The translations under genes were made by a program, and so were the position numbers. A stretch of DNA of 64,000 nt from Kumtagia sp044326205 (GTDB lineage Bacteria; Pseudomonadota; Alphaproteobacteria; Rhizobiales; Rhizobiaceae), in contig NZ_JBIRCY010000020.1 of assembly GCF_044326205.1 (NCBI RefSeq), forward strand, positions 1 to 64,000, in the 5' to 3' direction. A model generated the notes under the pieces. That model made no database searches. It worked only from the letters and a program-made list of their open reading frames with translations, and had not been told where the DNA came from. This document shows, one piece after another, positions 19,201-28,153 of the stretch; the stretch's first letter is position 1; the number at the start of each line of letters is the position of its first letter.

Positions 19201-20634
19201 ATGAGGCTCAAGGTTGCCATCATCGGCCGGCCGAATGTCGGCAAGTCGACGCTGTTCAACCGCCTTGCCGGCAAGAAACTGGCGCTGGTTGACGACACGC
19301 CAGGCGTAACCCGCGACAGGCGCATCCATCCGGCGAAGCTCTACGATCTGTCCTTCGAGGTGATTGACACCGCCGGCTTCGAGACAGCCGCGCCGGAAAC
19401 CCTGCAGGGCCGTATGCGCCTGCAGACGGAGATAGCCATCCGCGAGGCCGATCTCGTCATTTTCATGATCGATGCGCGTGCCGGCCTGCTGCCGGACGAC
19501 AAGGCTTTTGCCGATATCGTGCGCCGCGCCGGCAAGCCGGTGGTGCTGGCCGCCAACAAGTCGGAATCGCGCGCTTCGGAGGGCGGCCTGCTGGAGGCAT
19601 GGGAAGCGGGACTTGGCGAGCCGATCGCGATTTCGGCCGAACACGGCCAAGGCATGCCCGACCTGCGCGACGCCATCGTCGAGGCTTTGGGCGAGGAGCG
19701 CTGCTTCCCGGAGGACCCGGAGGAGGAAGATCTCCCCGCCGACAGCGACGTGCTGATCGGCGAGGACATTTCCGAGGCGGATGCCGAGAGCGAACCCGCC
19801 TACGACGACACGAAGCCGCTCAGGATCGCCGTGGTCGGCCGCCCCAATGCGGGAAAATCCACGCTGATCAACGCGCTCATCGGCGAGGAGCGGCTGCTGA
19901 CCGGCCCGGAGGCCGGCATCACCCGCGATTCGATCTCGGTCGACTGGGACTGGCGCGGCCGGCTGGTAAAGCTGTTCGACACTGCCGGCATGCGCCGCAA
20001 GGCGAAGGTGCAGGAGAAGCTGGAAAAGCTCTCGGTTTCGGATGGCTTGCGCGCCCTGAAATTCGCCGAAGTCGTGATCGTCGTCTTCGACGCGACGATT
20101 CCCTTCGAGAAGCAGGATCTGCAGATCGCCGACCTGATCGTCCGCGAGGGCAGGGCGCTGGTCATCGCCTTCAACAAATGGGACCTGATCGACACGCCGC
20201 AGGCCACACTGGCCGAATTGCGCGAGAAGACCGAGCGGCTGCTGCCGCAGGTGCGCGGCCTTCGCGCCGTGCCTATCTCGGCGGAGACCGGCCGTGGCCT
20301 CGACAAGCTGATGGACGAGGTGGTCGAGACCCACCGCATCTGGAACCGCCGCGTCTCGACCGGCCGGCTGAACCGATGGCTTGAAGGAATCCTGGCGCAT
20401 CATCCGCCGCCCGCCGTCGCCGGCCGCCGGCTGAAGCTCAAATACATCACCCAGGTGAAGGCGCGCCCGCCGGGTTTTGTGATCTCCTGCTCGCGGCCGG
20501 ATGCCGTGCCGCAATCCTACATCCGCTATCTGTCGAACGGGCTTCGCGAATCCTTCGACATGCCGGGCGTGCCGATCCGCATCGCTCTGCGGGCGTCCGA
20601 CAATCCGTATGCGGGCAAGGCGAAGAAGCGCTGA
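19201..20634 (+). CDS. der: Ribosome biogenesis GTPase Der (EngA)
   Basis: A 477-residue protein with two tandem GTPase domains, the hallmark of Der. First P-loop GRPNVGKS at residues 9-16, switch DDTPGVTRDR and DTAGFE. Second P-loop GRPNAGKS near 213, DTAGMRRKAK and NKWD. The C-terminal KH-like domain includes RRLKLKYITQVKARPPGFVISCSRPDAVPQSYIRYL. It acts in the cytoplasm in 50S subunit assembly. An acidic stretch (EDPEEEDLPADSD) links the two domains and is typical of alphaproteobacterial forms. It sits 6 bp downstream of the TPR protein gene. Confidence 0.97.
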   Translation: MRLKVAIIGRPNVGKSTLFNRLAGKKLALVDDTPGVTRDRRIHPAKLYDLSFEVIDTAGFETAAPETLQGRMRLQTEIAIREADLVIFMIDARAGLLPDDKAFADIVRRAGKPVVLAANKSESRASEGGLLEAWEAGLGEPIAISAEHGQGMPDLRDAIVEALGEERCFPEDPEEEDLPADSDVLIGEDISEADAESEPAYDDTKPLRIAVVGRPNAGKSTLINALIGEERLLTGPEAGITRDSISVDWDWRGRLVKLFDTAGMRRKAKVQEKLEKLSVSDGLRALKFAEVVIVVFDATIPFEKQDLQIADLIVREGRALVIAFNKWDLIDTPQATLAELREKTERLLPQVRGLRAVPISAETGRGLDKLMDEVVETHRIWNRRVSTGRLNRWLEGILAHHPPPAVAGRRLKLKYITQVKARPPGFVISCSRPDAVPQSYIRYLSNGLRESFDMPGVPIRIALRASDNPYAGKAKKR

Positions 20635-20849
20635 CGACCCTTGCCAGTCTGACCGTAATTTCGGCCCGACCAATGGGCACTACGGCCGGCGATCGATCTT
20701 GGTGCGCACAGATGGCGCTCATTTATTCACACAACTAACGCCGTGGATTGACGACTGTTTTAGGCCCCCGCGGTCGTTCTGAACGGCTGCTCGGTGGGCC
20801 TCACTCTAGGGATTCATGGTTAGCCTCATTCCCGCTGCACCCCCTCCCG
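20635..20849. other. Leader and intergenic region upstream of the cell-wall hydrolase
   Basis: Part of the roughly 290 bp between der and the hydrolase. No gene is apparent. A short AT-richer patch near 20715-20735 and the TTAACC dyad just downstream are the only notable signals. Confidence 0.4.
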
Positions 20850-20870
20850 TTAACCCTCCATCAAGGTTAA
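20850..20870. promoter_or_regulatory. Dyad TTAACC-N9-GGTTAA, candidate CtrA-type site
   Basis: Perfect 6-bp arms TTAACC and GGTTAA, 53-73 bp before the cell-wall hydrolase start. CtrA, the alphaproteobacterial cell-cycle regulator, binds TTAA-rich half-sites, classically TTAA-N7-TTAA. Here the TTAA cores are 13 bases apart, so this fits half-sites better than the full consensus. Confidence 0.4.
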
Positions 20871-20922
20871 TGCTTCACTCTCGCTCTCCAGTGGGTTGCT
20901 GTTGCGTCCTGGGGAGTCAGCC

Positions 20923-22242
20923 TTGTTTCGACGTCTTGTGTCGCAACGGTTTGCCGTTGCCCGCGCTCTTGAAGTGTCTTCCCTTCCAAAGCTGCTCCGC
21001 CGCGCCGCGCGCCTGGCTTTCGTCTGCGCGATCGTCAGCCGTAACCTGATGGCTTTGCTGCTGCACCTCGTCTGGCGGTTGACGATTGTCGCCCTGAGGC
21101 CAAAAGCTGCCTTGCTTCCTTCTGCGCTGGTCGGCCTCGGCATCTGGGTCGGCTTCCCGACGGTCGCCGCCTATCAGGATATGGCGAGCATGGTTTCCGG
21201 CATCGAGGCGCCTGCGGTCCGTTGGAACGGTTATGTCGAGAAATCGGTGGCGGGCTCGGTGCATGCGGCCGAAATGCCCTTTGTCGATGCGGGCAGCACC
21301 GGCTCGATCTCGGGCTCCGGCGTCTCGGCGCCCGGCATCGGCGAGGTCGCGTTCCGCGGCAAGGGCGGCTCCGATGCGACGACGCCCGACGAGCAGCGCG
21401 TCAATCGCGGCGACAAGAAGGGCCGTATCGTCAATGTCATGCCGGTGGCACCGCCGAAATTCTTCAACGCCGGATCGATCATCGAGCGTACCTCGATGAT
21501 TCTACGGCCAGCGATCGGCCCGGAACTGAAGATGGCCTTCGCAACGCCGGACATCAAAGGCAAGGAGATAGAGATCGCCACCGCCTTCTACGTGAAGGAG
21601 GAGAAGAAGCCGGATCCGACCGTGCCTGCTTATCTCGCTGCCCTTGTCACAAACGACAAGGCCGATGTTCTGGCCACTGCCTATGCCCCGCCGAAGCCGG
21701 ACTATGCCAATGCCTCGCCCTTCGAGGCGCTGTTGCAGGACGAACTCGACAAGGACAAGGGCCGCTTCATCCCGCCGGTCGCCGCAGGCGATCACGCCTG
21801 GATGAGCGAGCCGCTGCCCGCATCTGTGTTCTCGGCGCCGGAACAGAAGTGCCTCGCCAACGCCGTGTATTTCGAAGCGCGAGGCGAATCGTCGCGCGGC
21901 CAGGCTGCCGTCGCGCAAGTGGTGCTCAACCGCGTGCGCAACCCGGCCTATCCGAAAACCATCTGCGGCGTCGTCTATCAGAACGACAACTGGAAGAACC
22001 GCTGCCAGTTCTCCTTCGCCTGCGACAGCATACCCGACCGCGTGCTGAGCCCAGGGCACTACAAGCGCGCCCAGGACATCGCCATGGCGGTCACCGCCGG
22101 CAAGATATTCATCCCCGAAGTGGGCTCCTCCACCCATTACTACGCGCAGTATGTCAGCCCCGGCTGGGCGCGCGCCATGAAACGGATGACACAGATCGGC
22201 CTGCATATTTTCTACCGCACCTATGGCGGCGGCTGGAGCTGA
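20923..22242 (+). CDS. Cell-wall hydrolase, SleB/Hydrolase_2 family
   Basis: A 439-residue protein. The N-terminal third is basic and hydrophobic, with a membrane segment around residues 60-80 (AALLPSALVGLGIWVGFPTVAAY). The C-terminal domain is Hydrolase_2: KCLANAVYFEARGESSRGQAAVAQVVLNRVRNPAYPKTICGVVYQ, with the catalytic glutamate in YFEARGE, and CQFSFACD. The family cleaves peptidoglycan (spore cortex SleB, and housekeeping hydrolases in alphaproteobacteria). TTG 20923 is chosen because GGGGAG at 20911-20916 precedes it by 6 bases, while the frame could open earlier at 20896. A TTAACC dyad lies upstream. Confidence 0.87.
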   Translation: MFRRLVSQRFAVARALEVSSLPKLLRRAARLAFVCAIVSRNLMALLLHLVWRLTIVALRPKAALLPSALVGLGIWVGFPTVAAYQDMASMVSGIEAPAVRWNGYVEKSVAGSVHAAEMPFVDAGSTGSISGSGVSAPGIGEVAFRGKGGSDATTPDEQRVNRGDKKGRIVNVMPVAPPKFFNAGSIIERTSMILRPAIGPELKMAFATPDIKGKEIEIATAFYVKEEKKPDPTVPAYLAALVTNDKADVLATAYAPPKPDYANASPFEALLQDELDKDKGRFIPPVAAGDHAWMSEPLPASVFSAPEQKCLANAVYFEARGESSRGQAAVAQVVLNRVRNPAYPKTICGVVYQNDNWKNRCQFSFACDSIPDRVLSPGHYKRAQDIAMAVTAGKIFIPEVGSSTHYYAQYVSPGWARAMKRMTQIGLHIFYRTYGGGWS

Positions 22243-22265
22243 TCGGCCGGTCACTTGAACACTCC

Positions 22266-22319
22266 GACCCGCAGCGGTGTCGCGGCGCGGCCCGAGTCGG
22301 GCCGCGTAAACTGCGGGTC
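22266..22319. promoter_or_regulatory. Nested inverted repeats between hydrolase and atpI
   Basis: An outer stem pairs GACCCGCAG (22266-22274) with CTGCGGGTC (22311-22319). Inside it a second stem, CGCGGCCCGA with TCGGGCCGCG (22286-22306), pairs around one base. The result is a long, bulged, very GC-rich hairpin just past the hydrolase stop. It may end that transcript without a T-run, or be a structured leader for the atp operon. Confidence 0.6.
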
Positions 22320-22334
22320 AGTATGTCGCACTTC

Positions 22335-22373
22335 CATAAGATATTGATTTATAAATAGAAAATACATCTTATG
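22335..22373. promoter_or_regulatory. AT-rich inverted repeat in the atp operon leader
   Basis: Arms CATAAGAT (22335-22342) and ATCTTATG (22366-22373) flank a 23-base, strongly AT-rich centre. This is the only AT-rich patch between the GC hairpin and atpI, so it is the likely atp promoter region. Confidence 0.5.
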
Positions 22374-22474
22374 CCGAGCCGCTACGTGGCTTGACGGGGG
22401 CATGGCCTCTAACTATGTTGCCGGCGACTTTGAAGCGGACGGACGAATGGTCGCGTCCGGGCGAGGGGGTTGCG

Positions 22475-22882
22475 GTGGCTGGCCGAAAATTGCCAGGCGA
22501 AACCGGAAAAACCGGACCCGGAAACGGTGATCGGCAAAGTGCCGCGGACGAGGATCTGGAGCATCGCAGGCGCAAGCTCGAAGCATCGCTGGCGGCGAAA
22601 GGTCACGGCGAGAATGGCGGGCAAGGCGAAGCCAGACAGACGAGCGTGACCGGCTACGGCCAGGCGCTGAAACTGTCGAGCGAATTCATCGCCGGAGTGG
22701 CGGTCGGAGCCGGCTTGGGCTGGCTGGTCGACAAGTTGGCGGGAACGTCGCCCTGGGGGCTGATCGTCCTGCTGCTGCTCGGGTTCGGAGCCGGCGTGCT
22801 GAATGTGATGCGGTCGGCCGGGGTGGTTGCCGAAGCTGGTATCAAGGGGCCGAAAGGTCCCGACAACGGCCGCAAGAACTGA
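22475..22882 (+). CDS. atpI: ATP synthase protein I
   Basis: A 135-residue protein. The hydrophilic N-terminal half is followed by the AtpI signature GYGQALKLSSEFIAGVAVGAGLGWLVDKLAGTSPWGLIVLLLLGFGAGVLNVMRSAG, two membrane helices with the LGWLVD turn. AtpI assists c-ring assembly and magnesium handling in the F0 sector. GTG 22475 follows GAGGGGG at 22463-22469 and is the best start. It opens the F0 operon. Confidence 0.88.
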   Translation: MAGRKLPGETGKTGPGNGDRQSAADEDLEHRRRKLEASLAAKGHGENGGQGEARQTSVTGYGQALKLSSEFIAGVAVGAGLGWLVDKLAGTSPWGLIVLLLLGFGAGVLNVMRSAGVVAEAGIKGPKGPDNGRKN

Positions 22883-22921
22883 AATTGACAGGCGCGAGGC
22901 GCCGTAGCCGAGGGGGGCCGA

Positions 22922-23671
22922 ATGGCCAACGATCCGATCCACCAGTTCCACTTCTGGGACGTGATTCCGATCGAAATCGGCGGGCTTGATTTCTCCTTCA
23001 CCAACTCGTCGCTGTTCATGGTGGTGACCGTCGCCGCCAGCAGCGCTTTCCTCTACCTCACCACCTCGAGCCGCGGCCTCATCCCGACACGCCTGCAGTC
23101 GCTGTCGGAAATGTCCTACGAATTCGTCGCCAACATGCTGCGTGATGCCGCCGGCACGCAAGGCATGAAGTTTTTCCCGATGGTGTTCTCGCTGTTCATG
23201 TTCGTGCTGGTCGCGAACCTGCTCGGCCTGTTTCCGTATTTCTTCACCGTCACCAGCCAGATCATCGTCACCTTCATGCTGGCTTTGCTGGTGATCGGCA
23301 CGGTCGTCGTCTACGGCTTCATGAAGCATGGCTTCGGTTTCCTGAAGCTATTCGTGCCGCAGGGCGTGCCCGGCATCCTCGTCCCGCTGGTGGTGCTGAT
23401 CGAGGTCATCTCGTTCCTGTCGCGGCCGATCAGCCTCTCCGTCCGTCTCTTCGCCAACATGCTCGCCGGCCACATCACGCTGAAGGTGTTCGCGGGTTTC
23501 GTGACTTCGCTGAGCGCGTTCGGCGCGGTCGGTATCGCCGGTGCGATCCTGCCGCTGGCCATGACGGTCGCGATCACGGCGCTGGAATTTCTGGTGGCTT
23601 TCCTGCAGGCTTACGTCTTTGCCGTTCTGACCTGCATGTATCTGAACGACGCCCTGCACCCCAGTCACTAG
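22922..23671 (+). CDS. atpB: ATP synthase F0 subunit a
   Basis: A 249-residue membrane protein with the subunit a hallmark RPISLSVRLFANMLAGHITLKV, including the essential stator arginine facing the c-ring, and the C-terminal LEFLVAFLQAYVFAVLTCMYLNDALHPSH. It forms the proton half-channels. Second gene of the F0 operon, 39 bp after atpI, with an AGGGGGG run just before its ATG. Confidence 0.97.
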   Translation: MANDPIHQFHFWDVIPIEIGGLDFSFTNSSLFMVVTVAASSAFLYLTTSSRGLIPTRLQSLSEMSYEFVANMLRDAAGTQGMKFFPMVFSLFMFVLVANLLGLFPYFFTVTSQIIVTFMLALLVIGTVVVYGFMKHGFGFLKLFVPQGVPGILVPLVVLIEVISFLSRPISLSVRLFANMLAGHITLKVFAGFVTSLSAFGAVGIAGAILPLAMTVAITALEFLVAFLQAYVFAVLTCMYLNDALHPSH

Positions 23672-23744
23672 CAATGGTTCGGCGGCGCGGTGCCGTCACC
23701 CAAATGAATTTCAACCGGATTTCGATCCACTTAAGGAGCTTGAT

Positions 23745-23969
23745 ATGGAAGTAGATGCAGCAAAGGCGATTGGCGCGGGCATTGCCTGCCTCGGCATGGG
23801 CGGCGCCGGTATCGGCCTCGGCACCATTTTCGGCAACTATCTGGCGGGCGCGCTGCGCAATCCGTCGGCTGCCGACGGCCAGTTCGGCCGCCTGATTTTC
23901 GGCTTCGCCGTCACGGAAGCGCTGGGCATCTTCTCGCTGCTCGTCGCCCTTCTCCTGCTGTTCACCTGA
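23745..23969 (+). CDS. atpE: ATP synthase F0 subunit c
   Basis: A 74-residue hairpin protein: helix 1 GAGIACLGMGGAGIGLGTIFGNYLAGAL, the polar RNP loop at residues 38-40, and helix 2 with the proton-carrying glutamate at residue 58 (FAVTEALGIFSLLVALLLLF). A strong AAGGAG precedes the ATG, in keeping with high expression of the c subunit. Confidence 0.97.
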   Translation: MEVDAAKAIGAGIACLGMGGAGIGLGTIFGNYLAGALRNPSAADGQFGRLIFGFAVTEALGIFSLLVALLLLFT

Positions 23970-24029
23970 TACTTTTCGGGCAGATGTTGCCGGCCGCATG
24001 TCGCGGCCGGTTCCTGACAGGGGACGAAG

Positions 24030-24653
24030 ATGTTTGTGACACCTGGCTATGCTCAGGAAGCCGCTCCGGCGGAATCTGGCGCTCACCCGATCGGTGAGGC
24101 GCATCCGGAGGGCGAAGCTCATCCGGGCCTGGAAGGCCACACCGAGGTCGGCGCCGAAGGGCACGAGTCCGCATCCTTTCCGCCTTTCGATCCGTCGCAT
24201 TTCCCGTCTCAGATCCTCTGGCTGGCGATCACCTTCGGGTTGTTCTACCTGTTCCTGAAGAAGGTCGTGCTGCCGCGCATCGGCGGCATCCTCGAAGTCC
24301 GCAGCGATCGCATCGCCCAGGATCTCGAACAGGCGGCGCGCATGAAGGGCGAGGCCGATGCGGCTGTTGCTGCCTACGAGCAGGAACTGGCGGAAGCCAA
24401 GGCCAATGCCAATGCGATCGGTCAGAAGGCCCGCGACGGTGCCCGAGCCGATGCGGATACCGAACGCAAGCGTGTCGAGGCCGAACTGGAAGAGAAGCTT
24501 GTGGCAGCGGAAGCAAACATAGCCTCGATCAAGGCCAAGGCCATGAAAGAGGTCGGAACCATCGCCGAGGACACGGCCTCGGAGATCGTGCGTTCGCTTG
24601 TCGGCAGCGCCGACAAGGCCGACGTCGCGGCCGCGGTCAAGGCTGCGAGCTGA
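24030..24653 (+). CDS. atpG: ATP synthase F0 subunit b'
   Basis: A 207-residue subunit b' (also called AtpF2 or AtpG in alphaproteobacteria). It has a long acidic, histidine-containing N-terminus (AESGAHPIGEAHPEGEAHPG), one membrane helix (FPSQILWLAITFGLFYLFLKKVVLPRI) and a long charged coiled coil. Paired with subunit b it forms the peripheral stalk. The preceding gene is atpE and the following atpF starts 12 bp downstream. Confidence 0.93.
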   Translation: MFVTPGYAQEAAPAESGAHPIGEAHPEGEAHPGLEGHTEVGAEGHESASFPPFDPSHFPSQILWLAITFGLFYLFLKKVVLPRIGGILEVRSDRIAQDLEQAARMKGEADAAVAAYEQELAEAKANANAIGQKARDGARADADTERKRVEAELEEKLVAAEANIASIKAKAMKEVGTIAEDTASEIVRSLVGSADKADVAAAVKAAS

Positions 24654-24664
24654 GGGAGGCGATC

Positions 24665-25144
24665 ATGGATGCCACATTCTGGGCCTTCATCGCCCTCGTC
24701 ATTTTCCTGGGTATCGTCTTCTACATGAAGGTGCCGGGTACAATCGGCAAGTCGCTCGACGCGCGTGCCGACAAGATCAAGGCCGAGCTGGAAGAGGCCC
24801 GCCGCCTGCGCGAGGAAGCGCAGCAACTGCTTGCCGAATACCAGCGCAAGCGCAAGGAAGCCGAGAAGGACGCGGCCGACATCGTCGAGCATGCCAAGCG
24901 CGAGGCTGAACTGCTGGTGGCGGACGCCAAGCAGAAGACCGAGGATTATGTGGCGCGCCGCGCTGCATTGGCCGAGCAGAAGATTGGCCAGGCCGAGCGC
25001 GACGCCGTCAACGAGGTCCGTGCAAAGGCTGTGGACATCGCGGTCGAGGCCTCCCGCGCGGTGCTCGCTGCCAAGGTCGACGCAAAGGTCGGCGGCGAGT
25101 TGTTCAAGTCGTCGCTGGATGCCTTGAAGAGCCGACTGAACTGA
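24665..25144 (+). CDS. atpF: ATP synthase F0 subunit b
   Basis: A 159-residue subunit b: N-terminal membrane helix (TFWAFIALVIFLGIVFYMKVPG) followed by a coiled coil rich in Glu/Lys/Ala (LDARADKIKAELEEARRLREEAQQLL). Last gene of the F0 operon, followed directly by an intrinsic terminator. The F1 genes are not in the window, as expected for alphaproteobacteria, where F0 and F1 operons are separate. Confidence 0.96.
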   Translation: MDATFWAFIALVIFLGIVFYMKVPGTIGKSLDARADKIKAELEEARRLREEAQQLLAEYQRKRKEAEKDAADIVEHAKREAELLVADAKQKTEDYVARRAALAEQKIGQAERDAVNEVRAKAVDIAVEASRAVLAAKVDAKVGGELFKSSLDALKSRLN

Positions 25145-25170
25145 TCTTTCTTATAGCTTGAACATCGAAA

Positions 25171-25197
25171 GCCGCTGGCATTGCCGGCGGCTTTTTT
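25171..25197 (+). terminator. Intrinsic terminator of the F0 operon
   Basis: GCCGCTGGC pairs with GCCGGCGGC (one wobble pair) around an ATT loop, followed by six T. It starts 27 bp after the atpF stop and is the clearest rho-independent terminator in the window. Confidence 0.9.
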
Positions 25198-25300
25198 GTT
25201 TCCGAGGCGGTTGTTTGAAGCTTCGCTTCCCGCAGTTGCCTGAGCTTTCTTGGGTGTTACAGCTTGGCCGAAGTCAGGCGAAGTCGGACAAACCCGACGA

Positions 25301-25987
25301 TTACGCCTCGATCAGCATCTCGGCCGTCGTCTCCACCTCGATCCGGAACGGCGCGAAGGTGGTGCGATGGATGCGGGGCAGGGCGCCATGCGTGCCGATG
25401 GCGGTACGGTGGCGCTGGGTGGCGTAGCCCATATGGCTTTCGAAGCCGTAGTGGGCGTGCACGCGTCCGCAATTCTCCATCATCCGGTCGCGCATGACCT
25501 TTGCGACGATCGAGGCGGCGGCGATCGACTGCGAGCGCTGGTCGCCCTTGACCAGAGCCTCGGCGCCGCAGGTCAATCCCGGCGGTACGTCGCGGCCGTC
25601 GACCAGCGCGTGCAGCGGCTTCACATGCAATCCGCCCGCCGCCCGCCGCATTGCCTCCAGGCTGGCGCGCAGAATGTTGATGCGGTCGATGCCGGTGGCG
25701 CTGACCGACGCGACCGAGACGCCGACGGCCGAACCGAGGATCAGCCCGAACAACTCCTCGCGCGTCTGCGCCGTCAGCCGCTTCGAATCGTCGAGCCCTT
25801 CCGGAATGCGCTTCGGGTCGAGGATCACGGCGGCGGCCACGACCGGCCCGGCGAGCGGCCCGCGGCCGGCCTCGTCGAGCCCGGCCAGCGGCCACAGGCC
25901 ACGCTTCATCGCCTTCCGCTCGAATGAAAAATCCGGCTTGAACGCCAGATCGAAGAGGGGCGGAGAATCGGAAGACGGGCGAGCCAT
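25301..25987 (-). CDS. rnhB: Ribonuclease HII
   Basis: A 228-residue RNase HII. The catalytic DE pair is at residues 38-39 in LAGLDEAGRGPLAGPVVAAAVIL. DDSKRLTAQTREEL and SIAAASIVAKVMRDRMM are also family blocks, and GTHGALPRIHRTTFAPF ends the domain. It removes misincorporated ribonucleotides and RNA from DNA hybrids in the cytoplasm. Transcribed convergently to the F0 operon. A poly-repeat region lies upstream of its start. Confidence 0.96.
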   Translation of the reverse strand: MARPSSDSPPLFDLAFKPDFSFERKAMKRGLWPLAGLDEAGRGPLAGPVVAAAVILDPKRIPEGLDDSKRLTAQTREELFGLILGSAVGVSVASVSATGIDRINILRASLEAMRRAAGGLHVKPLHALVDGRDVPPGLTCGAEALVKGDQRSQSIAAASIVAKVMRDRMMENCGRVHAHYGFESHMGYATQRHRTAIGTHGALPRIHRTTFAPFRIEVETTAEMLIEA

Positions 25988-26092
25988 TGTGCGGCAAGAC
26001 TCGCATCCGTTCCGATTCTCCGCAAGGCCTTCCCAGCCTGGGGCGGGGGCGGGGAAGGCGCCGCCGGGCTGGGGCGGCCCGGGGGACTCGAA

Positions 26093-26202
<110 letters not shown>

Positions 26203-26206
<4 letters not shown>

Positions 26207-27408
26207 AAAAGCATCAACTGCTCCACCTTCTTTCCTGTGCCTTTGAACAGGTCCGTCCGCAGCCTTCGGCGCTCCTCGTTGAGGCCGAGTTTCTTGGCGG
26301 CGATCTCGAAGCGGCGGCCGATCTGCCAGGCGTAGGGGCCGGAGCCTTTCATGCGTTTTCCCCATTCCGAATCATAATCCTTGCCGTCGCGCATCGAGCG
26401 GATCAGCGACATCACGTGGCGGTAGCGGTCGGGATAATGGCGCAGCAGCCAGTCCTTGAAGATCGGGCTGACCTCCAGCGGCAGGCGCAGGATGACATAG
26501 CCCGCCTCCCGCGCGCCGACATTCGCCGCCGAATCGAGAATGCGCTCGATCTCGTGGTCGTTGAGGCCGGGAACGATCGGCGCCACCATCACCGAGACGG
26601 GAATGCCGGCATCGCTCAGCATCCGCAGCGCTTCCAGCCTTTTGGTCGGCGTCGAGGCGCGGGGCTCCATGGTGCGGGCCAGCATGCGGTCGAGGCTGGT
26701 CACCGACAGCGCCACCTTGGCGAGACCCCTCTCCGCCATGCGCGCAAGAATGTCGATGTCGCGCGTCACCAGCGCCGACTTGGTCACTATGCCGACCGGA
26801 TGACCGTATGCCTCCAGCACTTCGAGGACTTCCCGCATGATGCGGTATTTCTTCTCGATCGGCTGGTAGGGATCTGTGTTGGTGCCGATGGCTATGGTGC
26901 GCGGCTCGTAGCCTTCCTTGGAAAGCTCTTTTTCCAGCAGTTTTGCCGCATCCGGCTTGGCGAACAGTTTCGATTCGAAATCCAGACCGGGCGACAGGCC
27001 CATATAGCTGTGCGTCGGCCGCGCAAAGCAGTAGACGCAGCCATGCTCGCAGCCGCGATAGGGGTTGATCGACCGGTCGAACGAGATGTCCGGCGAATTG
27101 TTGCGGGTGATGATGGTACGCGGCCTCTCGACCTGCACCTCGGTCTTGAAGGGCGGAAGCTCTTCCAGCGATTCCCAGCCGTCGTCGAAGACGTGACGGC
27201 TCACCGGCTCGAACCGGCCGGACGGATTAACCCCGGCGCCACGTCCGCGCCGGCGATCCTCGCCGATCCGCACGCCGCTTTCCTCGATCATCGCGTTGGC
27301 CATCTCGGATCTGCCGCTTCCGAAAGCGGCAATGTCGGCGCGCACGATCTGTTCCATCTTGGCGCGTTCCCAAGGGGCTTCGGGGTTATGTCGAATCGGA
27401 GCGTTCAT
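26203..27408 (-). CDS. PA0069-family radical SAM protein
   Basis: A 401-residue radical SAM enzyme related to spore photoproduct lyase-like proteins (PA0069/Rv2578c family). The cluster cysteines are C120, C124 and C127 in NPYRGCEHGCVYCFARPTH, the CxxxCxxC motif. TIAIGTNTDPYQPIEKKYRIMREVLEVL and VTKSALVTRDIDIL are strongly conserved in this family. The chemistry is unknown, and a role in repair or nucleic-acid modification is only suspected. The last codons run into a GCAGTAG-type repeat. ATG 27408 is the natural start. Confidence 0.9.
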
Positions 27409-28153
27409 GAAACTATTCCTATGTGCTTAATGAGAACAAATCAAGAACTTTTTGATCGCCGTCCATTCCCCGATGCGGGCACTCCCTGAATGCAGCCTCC
27501 CTCACCGCCACGCTGCGGGATTCCGCCCTGGCCATTGGCTGGAAAACTCCCTTGCGGGAGATGGGAAGCGGGGCGCGAGGCCGAGCCTCTCAAGTAACAA
27601 TACGTGGCGCAGCTTTCGCGCCCCGCCGGCGTGCTTGCCCGATCGCTGATACCGCCCCGGCTCAATCCGAGGCTTGTCGTCGCGATCTGGGGCCCGGGTC
27701 TGAAGGCTCTTGCCAAGCCGCGCACCGTTACGCGGCCACCCCGGCGCCGTCCCCTCCACGCTCATCCGGTTCATGACCCGTGTTCCCGCGAGGGCGATGG
27801 CCGAATTATAAGGCAGGCCGAAGAGGCGGGGATGAAAAATGGGTTTAAATCGCCCTGGCTAAAATAAAGGCTCGTTGTTTCAATGGGTTGAAAAATTTTT
27901 TGCCTCCAGGAAGTAAAAACGCTTCCCCTTTTTTGAGATATCTTCCCGGAGGTGGTGTAGCTGGCGGCGTTGGTCGCCGGGTCTTGCCGGCTGGGCCGGA
28001 CTGATCGCCACGGCTGACAAGCAGATGAGCGGATCATCGCTCATCAGAGAGATGGGTTCCAGTACCATGTATCGGGCGCGCCGGACGCTTGCGGCAGGGC
28101 TTGCCGCACCGCGTGCTGGCCTTTCGTTGCGCGACCCGCTATTCGGCTAAGCA
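27409..28153. other. Gene-poor region, 745 bp
   Basis: Several overlapping short frames exist on both strands, but none shows family features or consistent codon use. The 27800-27950 part is AT-richer than its surroundings and holds runs such as AAAAATTTTTT and CCCCTTTTTT. A small hairpin CTCCC-TTGC-GGGAG lies near 27545. A 27-codon frame, 28067-28150, ends 3 bp before the glycosyltransferase ATG and could be a leader peptide, but the support is weak. The region may be a decayed gene. Confidence 0.45.

Noticed and set aside
18493..20673. Minus-strand open frame of 726 codons
   Set aside because: Antisense shadow of the TPR protein gene and der.
27604..27867. 87-codon frame on the plus strand in the gene desert
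   Set aside because: Arginine/proline-rich composition typical of chance frames in GC-rich DNA, with no ribosome site and no features.
28067..28150. 27-codon leader-like frame before the glycosyltransferase
   Set aside because: Close to the next gene but without ribosome site or conserved features; mentioned in the region entry only.
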